The position numbers and the translations under genes were made by a program. Shown in pieces: positions 1-6,082 of a stretch of DNA of 15,349 nucleotides. The stretch spans positions 1-15,349 of the forward strand of contig JBKHEN010000060.1 of the NCBI GenBank assembly GCA_046540795.1. The letters are read 5' to 3'. This DNA is from JAAAOH01 sp046540795. Lineage in GTDB: Bacteria > Spirochaetota > Spirochaetia > DSM-27196 > PWMO01. The number at the start of each line of letters is the position of its first letter. Positions within the stretch are counted from its first letter, which is position 1. A model generated the notes under the pieces. That model saw nothing but the letters and a program-made list of their open reading frames with translations, had not been told where the DNA came from and searched no databases.

Positions 1-1211
1 TCCATGATCGTGATCTCCACCCGGCGGTTCTTGCGCATACCTTCTTTGGTAGAGTTGTCGGCCACCGGCTGCCGTGCACCGACGCCACGGAACAGCAGCC
101 GCTCTCGGTTTCGTGCTCCCTCTTCGATGAGGAAGTTGCCGACGGCGGCCGCCCGTTGTTCGGAGAGCTCCTGCCGCCCCTGCTCGGTGCCGGCAAGGGC
201 GGTATGGCCGGTGATGAGAATGTCACGCTCGGGGTATTTGCGAAGGATTTCGGCAATTCGACGCAGCTTCTGCCGCTCCGGCTCGATGAGCTCGGCGGAA
301 TCCGGCGGGAAGCGGATGTTGTCGAGGGTGATGGTGACCCCGTCCTCGTCCGTCGCTACCGAGGCATCCTCGACATCGAGATCCTCGATGTCCCGCTCCA
401 CCTCTTCGCGCACGCGCTCGCGGTCCAGGGGCTCGGCAGTCAGTACTTCCGCCGTGGCGGTGCCTTCGAACTGGATGGTCTGCCCGTTGGCCACGTGAAA
501 CACGAACACGTAGCTCTCCTCGTAGCCCCGGGATCTGCCGCGGTCGGGATCCCAGTAATAGGTCTGCTCCGTAGTTCCGGTGACTCGTACGGGGTACCAC
601 GGATCGTTCGACTGCCGATCAGGCTGATCGAAGACGTTGTAGACGATGGAGAACGCCGGATGCTCGCCGTCCCGCCACTCTTGCAAGCCGAGGTACTCGT
701 AGCTCACCGGCACCTCCGAGCGGATGACCCCCTCGACGCCCAGCACGTGCTCGAGGTCGAAAACTTCCGTCGCCGTAGCCGTCCACGTGTCTCCCTCCTG
801 CACGGGGCCTTCCGGCAGTATGGGAACGTCCTGGATGGGCGGTACGAGAAACTGCGGTTCGATGGTGTAGCGGCCGCGGGGATCGCGCCAGAACTCGGAA
901 GAGAACTCTTCTCCGTACTCATAGACCCCGCTGCGCGTCGACGCTTCATTGGAATGGCTGTAGCGAAAATCGATGAAGCCGGCGTCGTCGTCCTCGCGGA
1001 CTTTTTCGATCTTGACGGTGATACGGTTCAACGCTTGATTGCGATGGCTGAACACGCCGTCGATGAAGACGTTCTGATCTACGTTGGAGAGGATGCGGTA
1101 CTGATCGTCTTCCCGATATGAGAACCGGAACTCCTCTTCCGCCGAAACCGGTGCCGCCGCGAAAATGCAACCGATCAGCAATTCGGGCAGAATGTGCCGC
1201 AGGCAATTCAT
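1..1211 (-). CDS. OmpA-family outer envelope protein (3' end cut by window edge)
   Basis: At least 403 residues are visible and the stop lies beyond the left edge, probably only a short way off. Residues 1-24 form a signal peptide (hydrophobic LLIGCIFAAA, then PVSA|EEE). Residues 25-285 are a beta-rich region I do not recognise. Residues 290-403 are an OmpA C-terminal domain, shown by DNIRFPPDSAEL, TGHTALAG (334-341), LSEQRAAAV (349-357) and KNRRVEITI. Such domains usually hold the outer membrane to peptidoglycan. Arg353 in the LSxxRA motif is kept, but the Asp of the usual GHTD motif is Ala338, so diaminopimelate binding is doubtful. The ATG at 1211 is preceded by GGAG (1220-1223) with 8-nt spacing. 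It is transcribed alone, divergent from the DbpA-domain gene. Family assignment is firm; the exact role is unknown. Confidence 0.9.
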   Translation of the reverse strand, partial: MNCLRHILPELLIGCIFAAAPVSAEEEFRFSYREDDQYRILSNVDQNVFIDGVFSHRNQALNRITVKIEKVREDDDAGFIDFRYSHSNEASTRSGVYEYGEEFSSEFWRDPRGRYTIEPQFLVPPIQDVPILPEGPVQEGDTWTATATEVFDLEHVLGVEGVIRSEVPVSYEYLGLQEWRDGEHPAFSIVYNVFDQPDRQSNDPWYPVRVTGTTEQTYYWDPDRGRSRGYEESYVFVFHVANGQTIQFEGTATAEVLTAEPLDRERVREEVERDIEDLDVEDASVATDEDGVTITLDNIRFPPDSAELIEPERQKLRRIAEILRKYPERDILITGHTALAGTEQGRQELSEQRAAAVGNFLIEEGARNRERLLFRGVGARQPVADNSTKEGMRKNRRVEITIM

Positions 1212-1257
1212 TGGCTCTTCTCCATATTCTGTCTACTCGGCCGGTCTCGACAAAATC

Positions 1258-1286
1258 TTGACAAAGGGCCCCGTGCAAGATACGTT
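1258..1286 (+). promoter_or_regulatory. Sigma70-type promoter for the DbpA-domain gene
   Basis: A perfect -35 TTGACA (1258-1263) is followed by exactly 17 nt and TACGTT (1281-1286), a weak -10 matching consensus at T1, A2 and T6. The predicted RNA start near 1293 leaves a leader of about 40 nt before the GTG at 1332. That supports this GTG over the far-upstream ATG at 1194. Confidence 0.55.
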
Positions 1287-1331
1287 TTTAGCGGGAAGTG
1301 TGACAACGGTCCGATCCTGCGGATAGACGCC

Positions 1332-2513
1332 GTGACAACTGAAGCCTTGGCGAAACGATTACAAAATATCAAAAAGTTCTCGTCCAAACGCCGAAGGCGG
1401 GAGCTTACGCCGGCACAGCAGGCGATCTATCCATATATTATCCGCGGGAAGGATTTCGTCGTAGAAACCGGACCGGAGTCACCACACCAACTGGAACTTC
1501 TCTTACCACCACTGCTCCGACTGAAACTCGAACGCCCCGGCATCAAGGCGTTGATCGTCAGCCGTGATCCGGAATGCATTCACGCCACGGCCCACTTGCT
1601 CTCCGTGGCGCTCGACGGTAAGCCGGCCAAACGACATAACGATCGCCCCCAAGTCGTGGAGCTCGGAACCTCGGACACCACGCGCAGGGAGGCCTCGTTG
1701 ATCGCCGCAGGTCCCCACGTCGTTGTCGGTACTACCGAGCGGGTTATCGACCATATCCGTCGAGACAACCTCGATCTCTCCGGCGTCGAGCTATGCGTGA
1801 TCGATGAGCCCGATGCCGAGGCGGCGGGCGGCTTCAACGCCGATCTGCACTACATCTATTCGAAGTTCGGCGGCTATCCGCAAAGCGCGGTGTTCACCCA
1901 TGAGCAACACGAGGCTCTGGCGGAAATCATGTCTCTATTGCGACGTCCGTCGGTGATTCCGCTGTCGAGCCGGCAAAGGCACGAAGTCGGGGCGGAAGAC
2001 GGTAAGAGACGATCCAAATCCACGCAGGAGGAGAGTCGAACCGTGAGCACGCGTAAGTTTACCGACCTGATGTCGGATGAAAAACTCAAGCAGCAAATCG
2101 AGGACATCATTCAGGATATCCAGGAGAACGAGGATCCTGATGAGATGAACGCATATCGGAAACTCATCAGGAAACGGGTTCCGCTGTCGCGGCGCACGTA
2201 CTTTGCCGCCTACCTGCTCAAACACTTCGGAAGCGCACCGAAACCACCCAAGCAGACGAATAAGAGCGGCGAGTTCTCCACCGTTTTCGTCGGGGTGGGC
2301 AAGAACCGCAAGGTGTTTCCCCGGGATCTCATCCAGCTGTTTACCAATGTCGACGGCGTTACCGGTGACGACATCGGCCAGATCAAGATTCTCGACAAGT
2401 ATTCCTTTATCGAGGTCTCGAAGGACAAAGCGCAAGCGACTATCGATGAGCTCAGCGGCAAGGAGTATCGTGGCCGCAAGCTCAACGTCAACTACGCGCG
2501 CAAGGACGACTGA
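1332..2513 (+). CDS. Degenerate DEAD-box-like protein with C-terminal DbpA RNA-binding domain
   Basis: This protein of 393 residues has an N-terminal part that follows a DEAD-box RecA1 domain in order: a Q-motif-like LTPAQQAIYP (25-34), a motif I position reading ETGPESPH with no GKT, a motif Ia position LIVSRDPE, a motif Ib-like VGTTERVIDHIR (132-143), motif II as IDEPD (157-161), and FTHEQ where SAT is expected. No second RecA domain follows. Residues about 205-240 are a polar linker, 240-300 are helical and charged, and 315-390 match the DbpA/CsdA RRM-like domain (STVFVGVGKNRKVFPRDL, then YRGRKLNVNYAR). The likely job is RNA or ribosome binding without ATP-driven unwinding, which is inference. 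The GTG start is chosen because the promoter at 1258-1286 lies downstream of the ATG at 1194, and that ATG lies inside the divergent gene. The Shine-Dalgarno before GTG is weak. Confidence 0.8.
   Translation: MTTEALAKRLQNIKKFSSKRRRRELTPAQQAIYPYIIRGKDFVVETGPESPHQLELLLPPLLRLKLERPGIKALIVSRDPECIHATAHLLSVALDGKPAKRHNDRPQVVELGTSDTTRREASLIAAGPHVVVGTTERVIDHIRRDNLDLSGVELCVIDEPDAEAAGGFNADLHYIYSKFGGYPQSAVFTHEQHEALAEIMSLLRRPSVIPLSSRQRHEVGAEDGKRRSKSTQEESRTVSTRKFTDLMSDEKLKQQIEDIIQDIQENEDPDEMNAYRKLIRKRVPLSRRTYFAAYLLKHFGSAPKPPKQTNKSGEFSTVFVGVGKNRKVFPRDLIQLFTNVDGVTGDDIGQIKILDKYSFIEVSKDKAQATIDELSGKEYRGRKLNVNYARKDD
2026..2045 (+). promoter_or_regulatory. Possible internal ribosome binding site and GTG start
   Basis: AGGAGG (2026-2031) lies 11 nt before an in-frame GTG (2043-2045) exactly at the linker/helical-domain boundary of the DbpA-domain protein. 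Initiation here would give a separate 156-residue product holding only the helical region and the RNA-binding domain. The spacing is longer than ideal, and the codons in this polar linker (Q-E-E-S) could give the motif by chance. Confidence 0.3.
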
Positions 2514-2570
2514 GGCTCGTCGGCGGACGGCAGGTCGCGGGGGCGATCGGTGACCGCCCGGAAAGTTCGC

Positions 2571-3716
2571 TCAGAACAGGAATCGGCTCGCAAGGGTCAA
2601 GGCCAGGTACAGGTTCGTCCCCATTCCCGTGAGGAGACACGTCAACGCCGCCGCCTCCAGGCGGATCGCACGCCGGTGGCTGCGCGCCGCTTCGCGTCTG
2701 AGAGCGGCGGGGACGACGACAAACTCCGCCATCGGATCACGCGGTGCACGCAGACCGTGCTCATCGGGCGTTCCGAAGGCCTGATAGGCGGCCTCCTCCG
2801 TTAGCCGGCGGCCGGCCGGCGGAATGGCGCCATGGGCTACGAGCTCTCGGGCGGAACGTGCGTCGACCTCGCGGCAGGCGTAGCGCTCCCCGTCGGGGAG
2901 GGTCAATTCCTCCCCCGAGGTGAGACCGTAGCGCAACGGCAGCCGCAACAGGTCCCGCTCCGCGCGGTGCCGGCGTCCGCGGCGCCACAGGTTTCGGTAC
3001 AGCGGGAAGGCGATGAAGCCCGGCGGCAACAGCGGCGCCGGGGGGACCAGCGCAAGGGTCGCCGCGACGGTTGCAGCGGCACGAGCCGGGGGAATCCGCA
3101 TGTACAGGTAGGCCAGAAACAGAAGCCCCAGGGAGCCCACTGCGAGAGACGCCGGGGTAAAGGGGTTCCAGTACTCGTTCCGTTGGCGCCCCGTCCAAAC
3201 GGAGTGCAGGAGGAGCCCCTCTTCGGGGCCATCGTAGAGTATCACCAGCAGTCCGTCCGGTCGCTGTCCGCGGAACACCCCGCGATCTTTCTCCATACAC
3301 AACGTGCCGGCGACGAACATCTGCGTGCGTTCGGGAAGGGAGGTCAGCCGTGCCCAGGGCAGCCGCTCGGGTGTAGCCTCGGGGAACGCGTGGTTATCTA
3401 CGGCCTCCGGCTCGGGGGCCGGCAGCACGTAGGCCGCGGTCTTCACCATGTCGGCCGCCACCGATATCCTTCCGTCGCTCAGCCACACGACATCGTCCTC
3501 CTCGATCGCTTCGAGCCGTCCGAAGAACCGATACGGACGCTCCTCTCCCGGCCGCAGTTGAGCAAGCCGCCCGTAGGTCACCGTGGGCAATGCCGAAGCC
3601 TCGACCACGGAGCGGCGGAATCGCCGCCAACGGCTGCGTACCGAGACGGCGCCGATGCCGGGCACGACAAGAAAGAAGACCACTGCCGTTGCTATGATCG
3701 GATACCAGATGTTCAT
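2571..3716 (-). CDS. Unrecognised multi-pass membrane protein
   Basis: I do not recognise a family for this 381-residue protein. Predicted membrane segments lie at about 5-25, 189-207, 213-237 and 355-378. Between the first two is a soluble stretch of about 160 residues (roughly 26-188), partly beta-like, with WLSDGRISV and LLVILYDG. Between the third and fourth is a basic, Arg-rich region (RRGRRHRAERDL). The N-terminal segment begins directly (MNIWYPIIATAVVFFLVV), as expected for a membrane anchor rather than a cleaved signal. Codon use and GC match the neighbours. It starts 39 bp from the divergent metallo-hydrolase gene, so the two may share a control region. It converges on the DbpA-domain gene with 57 bp between stops. 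A spirochete-restricted protein is likely but cannot be shown here. Confidence 0.8.
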   Translation of the reverse strand: MNIWYPIIATAVVFFLVVPGIGAVSVRSRWRRFRRSVVEASALPTVTYGRLAQLRPGEERPYRFFGRLEAIEEDDVVWLSDGRISVAADMVKTAAYVLPAPEPEAVDNHAFPEATPERLPWARLTSLPERTQMFVAGTLCMEKDRGVFRGQRPDGLLVILYDGPEEGLLLHSVWTGRQRNEYWNPFTPASLAVGSLGLLFLAYLYMRIPPARAAATVAATLALVPPAPLLPPGFIAFPLYRNLWRRGRRHRAERDLLRLPLRYGLTSGEELTLPDGERYACREVDARSARELVAHGAIPPAGRRLTEEAAYQAFGTPDEHGLRAPRDPMAEFVVVPAALRREAARSHRRAIRLEAAALTCLLTGMGTNLYLALTLASRFLF

Positions 3717-3755
3717 CTTGTTGAATGCCGAGTTCTAGATTAGGCTAATGGTATC

Positions 3756-4430
3756 ATGGTAGAACGAATAGTCGTAGATCCCGTGCACACCAACGTGTAC
3801 GCAATGGCGACGGGCAAGAAGGAGTGCGTTCTCATCGATCCGGGTGCCGACGGCCCCGCGATCGTCCGACGCCTGGAGGCCATGAACCTGAAGCCCCTCA
3901 TGATCCTGCTCACCCACGGACATCTGGATCATTGCTCGGCGGCCGGCTACGTGCAGGCTCACTATGACTATGAGATCCCCTTGGCGGTACACGAGGCGGA
4001 CGCCTCGATGCTCGGGCCGGAGGCACGGGATTTTCATTACCGTTTGTTCAGCGCCATGGGTTCGGAGGGAGAAGTGCTCTTCGAGGAACTCTACACGCCC
4101 TTGCCGGAGCCGGATCTAAAGCTCACCGACGGGGACACGATCATGGAAACGGACATGGTGGTCATTCACACACCGGGGCATACTCCCGGCAGCGTAAGCT
4201 ACTACTCCGAGGAAGAAAAGGCGGTGTTCACCGGAGACACGTTGTTCTTCAAGGATATCGGCACGACGGATGTCGAGAACGCCGATCGCAACAAGCTTCT
4301 CGAAAGCATTGCCGAGCGGCTTCTCACCCTGGCGCCGGAAACCCGCCTCTACCCGGCTCACGGACCTCTGTCGACGATCGAACGAGAAATGAAGAACAAT
4401 CCGGCCCTGCGGAAAGCCGGCGTCATCTGA
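3756..4430 (+). CDS. Metallo-beta-lactamase-fold hydrolase (glyoxalase II-like)
   Basis: This 224-residue protein carries the full metal-binding set of the glyoxalase II-like MBL-fold family: THGHLDH (His54, His56, Asp58, His59), GH at 141-142 within HTPGHTPGS, Asp161 in GDTLF, and His202 in AHGP. These would bind two metal ions that activate water for hydrolysis, typically of a thioester such as S-lactoylglutathione or a related thiol adduct. It is cytosolic, with no signal peptide. It lacks the C-terminal substrate domain of classical GloB, so it belongs to the shorter single-domain group whose substrates are varied. No canonical ribosome binding site is seen; AGG (3742-3744) is the nearest purine run. 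Its stop codon lies inside a hairpin shared with the convergent gene. Confidence 0.9.
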   Translation: MVERIVVDPVHTNVYAMATGKKECVLIDPGADGPAIVRRLEAMNLKPLMILLTHGHLDHCSAAGYVQAHYDYEIPLAVHEADASMLGPEARDFHYRLFSAMGSEGEVLFEELYTPLPEPDLKLTDGDTIMETDMVVIHTPGHTPGSVSYYSEEEKAVFTGDTLFFKDIGTTDVENADRNKLLESIAERLLTLAPETRLYPAHGPLSTIEREMKNNPALRKAGVI

Positions 4431-4448
4431 GGCCGGTCCCTCAGATGA
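4423..4448. terminator. Perfect hairpin spanning two convergent stop codons
   Basis: TCATCTGAGG (4423-4432) and CCTCAGATGA (4439-4448) form a perfect 10-bp stem with a 6-nt loop. The TGA of the MBL hydrolase (4428-4430) is in one arm and the stop of the minus-strand gene (4441-4443) is in the other. The two genes end 10 bp apart. No T-run follows on either side, so this is not a textbook intrinsic terminator. It could be a bidirectional 3'-end stabiliser or a Rho-assisted terminator. Confidence 0.5.
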
Positions 4449-4833
4449 TCCCGTCGAGGATCGCTCCGAGGGACTCCGCTTCGCCCACGTACCCGCTCGC
4501 TGAGAGCTGGTCGACGGCACGATGCAGTTGCCGGGAGTACTGCTGAATAAGGGCGTCGATCTGCTCGGCCGAGGCGCCGTCGTCCTCGGTGGTGAAGCGG
4601 GCGTTCTGCTTCATACGGGAAAGACGCTCGATGAGACTGTCGAGCACTTTCAGCTTCTGAATGCTAAACCCACCGCCGTCGACGGTGGAAGGGATCCCCT
4701 GCACGTGTTCGAAGCGCGCGTAGCCGAGCGGCCCGCTGACCGGCAGCGTCAGCTTCCCGGGTCCGAACCTGGCTTTGACGAGGCTCGTGACCGGGATCGT
4801 CTGTGGACTGTGCGCTACCGCTGGAGTAATCAT
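4441..4833 (-). CDS. Small unrecognised protein downstream of the dksA-like gene
   Basis: This 130-residue soluble protein belongs to no family I can name. The N-terminal 50 residues are rich in Pro, Gly and Val and probably form strands (IPVTSLVKARFGPGKLTLPV). Residues about 55-130 look helical and amphipathic (IQKLKVLDSLIERLSRMKQ, then IDALIQQYSRQLHRAVDQL). There is no signal peptide, membrane segment or cysteine pair. The ATG at 4833 follows GGAGG at good spacing (GGAGGATGGGGG then ATG), which fixes the start. It lies 44 bp downstream of the dksA-like gene in the same direction and is probably co-transcribed with it. Confidence 0.75.
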   Translation of the reverse strand: MITPAVAHSPQTIPVTSLVKARFGPGKLTLPVSGPLGYARFEHVQGIPSTVDGGGFSIQKLKVLDSLIERLSRMKQNARFTTEDDGASAEQIDALIQQYSRQLHRAVDQLSASGYVGEAESLGAILDGII

Positions 4834-4877
4834 CCCCCATCCTCCACTCTTCGTTATCGGAAGACGGGAGGAGAACC

Positions 4878-5234
4878 TTAGCGGTTTCTTCGCTCGAGCT
4901 CGGTCTGATACTCGATCCGGTACAATGCGTAGGGTATGGCTTCCAGTCGTTCCCGGGGAATGGGCTTGCCGCTCTTGAGACAGATCCCGTACTTCCCCGC
5001 CTCGATGCGGGCAAGCGCCGAATCGATGAGCTGCAACCGTTTCATGTCCTGGGACCCCAGGGTATCCAAGACGCGCTTGTCTATGTCGCTACTGGCGATG
5101 TCTACCAGATCTTTGGAATCATCCGTTTCGATGATGCTCTGGAAATCCTCGTCCTCGGCGACGAGATTCTGGATAATTTCCTTCTTCATCGCCAACAGCT
5201 TCTGCTTCATGCGCTCGACGAACTCTTTGTCCAT
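4878..5234 (-). CDS. dksA: TraR/DksA-family regulator with a degenerate zinc finger
   Basis: This 118-residue protein has a coiled-coil N-terminal half, and its tip carries D42-L-V-D45-I-A47, matching the DxxDxA residues that let DksA act in the RNA polymerase secondary channel. The C-terminal half has the family signature ARIEAGKYGIC and PIPRERLEAIPYA. Of the four zinc-finger cysteines only Cys85 remains; the others read Ser88, Arg106 and Tyr109. It should therefore fold without zinc, as known zinc-free DksA paralogues do. The start is the ATG at 5234, preceded by GAGGAAG 4 nt upstream. An extension to 5267 adds 11 residues (MLVAIFYSRKQ) with no family similarity and no better ribosome site. 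It is divergent from infA, and the small gene at 4441-4833 follows in the same direction. Expected role: stringent-response-type transcription control. Confidence 0.85.
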   Translation of the reverse strand: MDKEFVERMKQKLLAMKKEIIQNLVAEDEDFQSIIETDDSKDLVDIASSDIDKRVLDTLGSQDMKRLQLIDSALARIEAGKYGICLKSGKPIPRERLEAIPYALYRIEYQTELERRNR

Positions 5235-5263
5235 CTGCTTCCTCGAGTAAAATATGGCGACCA

Positions 5264-5292
5264 ACAATGAGCGAACCGCATGAAAAAGTCAA
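5264..5292 (-). promoter_or_regulatory. Candidate promoter for the dksA-like gene
   Basis: On the minus strand TTGACT (5292-5287, five of six to consensus) is followed by 17 nt and CATTGT (5269-5264, three of six). The RNA would start near 5257, leaving a leader of about 23 nt that includes the GAGGAAG ribosome site. The -35 overlaps the inverted repeat at 5282-5323. Confidence 0.35.
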
Positions 5293-5323
5293 CAGGAAAC
5301 TGCCTGCAATACCGCACTTTTTC
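5282..5323. repeat. Inverted repeat in the dksA/infA divergent region
   Basis: GAAAAAGT (5282-5289) pairs perfectly with ACTTTTTC (5316-5323). Inside lies a smaller CAGG/CCTG stem around AAACTG. The whole element sits between the two divergent promoters and covers the -35 of the dksA-side candidate. It could be an operator or a leader hairpin; nothing in the sequence decides which. Confidence 0.4.
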
Positions 5324-5343
5324 GTCCTTCGATATCGGGCGCG

Positions 5344-5372
5344 TTGACAAACCCGCCGGTTTCACATAGCGT
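5344..5372 (+). promoter_or_regulatory. Sigma70-type promoter for infA
   Basis: A perfect TTGACA (5344-5349) with a 17-nt spacer leads to TAGCGT (5367-5372, matching T1, A2 and T6). The predicted RNA start near 5379 leaves a 30-nt leader carrying AGGAGG at 5399-5404. The layout, a perfect -35 with a weak GC-containing -10, is the same as at 1258-1286. Confidence 0.55.
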
Positions 5373-5408
5373 TCCCATGACTGAGTTTAGGTCACACCAG
5401 GAGGCTTC

Positions 5409-5627
5409 GTGGCAAAAGAGGAAGCAATTGAAGTCGAAGGCATCGTGAAGGAATCCTTGCCCAACACGATGTTTCGCGTAGAGCTAAAAAACGGACACCT
5501 CATACTTGCGCATCTCTCGGGGAAAATGCGCAAGCACTACATTCGTATCGTCCCCGGAGACAAGGTCAAGGTGGCCCTATCGCCGTATGACCTCAACCGC
5601 GGCCGCATCGTCTATCGAGAGCGGTGA
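5409..5627 (+). CDS. infA: Translation initiation factor IF-1
   Basis: This 72-residue protein has the normal IF-1 length and is a single S1-type OB fold throughout. It shows the family motifs VEGIVKESLPNTMFRVEL, GHLILAHLSGKMRKHYIRI and PGDKVKVALSPYDL, and it ends in GRIVYR. IF-1 binds the 30S A site and works with IF-2 and IF-3 at initiation. The start is GTG, preceded by AGGAGG (5399-5404) with only 4 nt between, which is short but clear. The product would begin fMet-AKEEAIEVEG. The 3' end overlaps the convergent smr gene by 16 bp. Its position next to a dksA-like gene and the Bat operon matches the arrangement I recall in Borrelia. Confidence 0.97.
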   Translation: MAKEEAIEVEGIVKESLPNTMFRVELKNGHLILAHLSGKMRKHYIRIVPGDKVKVALSPYDLNRGRIVYRER

Positions 5628-6082
5628 CGCAGTACGACCCAAAGCGCGCCTGATCCCCCATCGCGCTGTTTTGGGGTTCCCATCGCCCCCGCAGCGGGGT
5701 GTTTCTCGAGAAATTGTCGGATCGCACGCCTGAGCACGCCGCCGCGGTCGGAATGCAGACCCTTGCCGTGGACCACCAGCACTTTGCGGTGACCCGCGGC
5801 CAGGCTTGCCTCCATGAAGCGTTCGGTAGCGGCACAGGCCTCCTCCACCGTCATCCCGTGGAGGTCGATCTGATCATCGATCGGTAGCGATCCGGGAGTG
5901 GGAGCCCGCGGCTTGCCGCCGTCGTCGTCGACCTCGGCCTCGGGCTTCTCGCCCTTCGCTGCCGGGTCGGGAGGATAGCGATCGAGCAGCCGCTTTAGCT
6001 GTTCCCGCCGACGGCGCGTGTCCTCCTGCTCCTCCTTTTGCGTGCGCTGCTCCCACTGTCTGAGAATCTCCTCGAAGCTCAT
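5612..6082 (-). CDS. Smr-domain protein (putative nuclease)
   Basis: Residues 1-65 of this 156-residue protein form a charged, helical N-terminal region (RQWEQRTQKEEQEDTRRRRE) with a Pro-rich linker. Residues 70-152 form a stand-alone Smr domain with IDLHGMTVEEA (DLHG 73-76), VLVVHGKG (His105, Gly106, Gly108), GGVLRRAIRQFL and a terminal GGSGALWVVL. Smr domains are known from the MutS2 C-terminus and from free-standing proteins, and many cut or bind DNA or RNA; DLHG and HGxG form the proposed active site. It is the last gene of the long operon: its ATG overlaps the batD/E stop as ATGA (6082-6079), giving tight translational coupling. It ends convergently inside infA by 16 bp. The substrate is unknown. 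Confidence 0.88.
   Translation of the reverse strand: MSFEEILRQWEQRTQKEEQEDTRRRREQLKRLLDRYPPDPAAKGEKPEAEVDDDGGKPRAPTPGSLPIDDQIDLHGMTVEEACAATERFMEASLAAGHRKVLVVHGKGLHSDRGGVLRRAIRQFLEKHPAAGAMGTPKQRDGGSGALWVVLRHRSR

Noticed and set aside
156..1121. 321-codon open frame on the plus strand over the OmpA gene
   Set aside because: It is antisense to the OmpA domain protein, which has signal peptide, ribosome site and family motifs. The shadow has none.
1194..1331. Extending the DbpA-domain protein to the ATG at 1194
   Set aside because: The extension overlaps the divergent OmpA gene, runs through the TTGACA-N17 promoter, and shows no domain similarity. The GTG at 1332 fits the promoter and the Q-motif distance.
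2541..2559. GGGCG/CGCCC hairpin between two convergent genes as a terminator
   Set aside because: Only 5 bp of stem, a 9-nt loop and no T-run; such hairpins are common by chance in GC-rich DNA.
2832..3743. 303-codon open frame on the plus strand
   Set aside because: It is antisense to the four-TM membrane protein, is rich in Arg/Gly/Gln with no domain, and the minus-strand frame has coherent membrane segments.
5235..5267. Upstream ATG for the dksA-like gene
   Set aside because: The 11 extra residues have no counterpart in the family, and the ATG at 5234 has GAGGAAG at the right distance.
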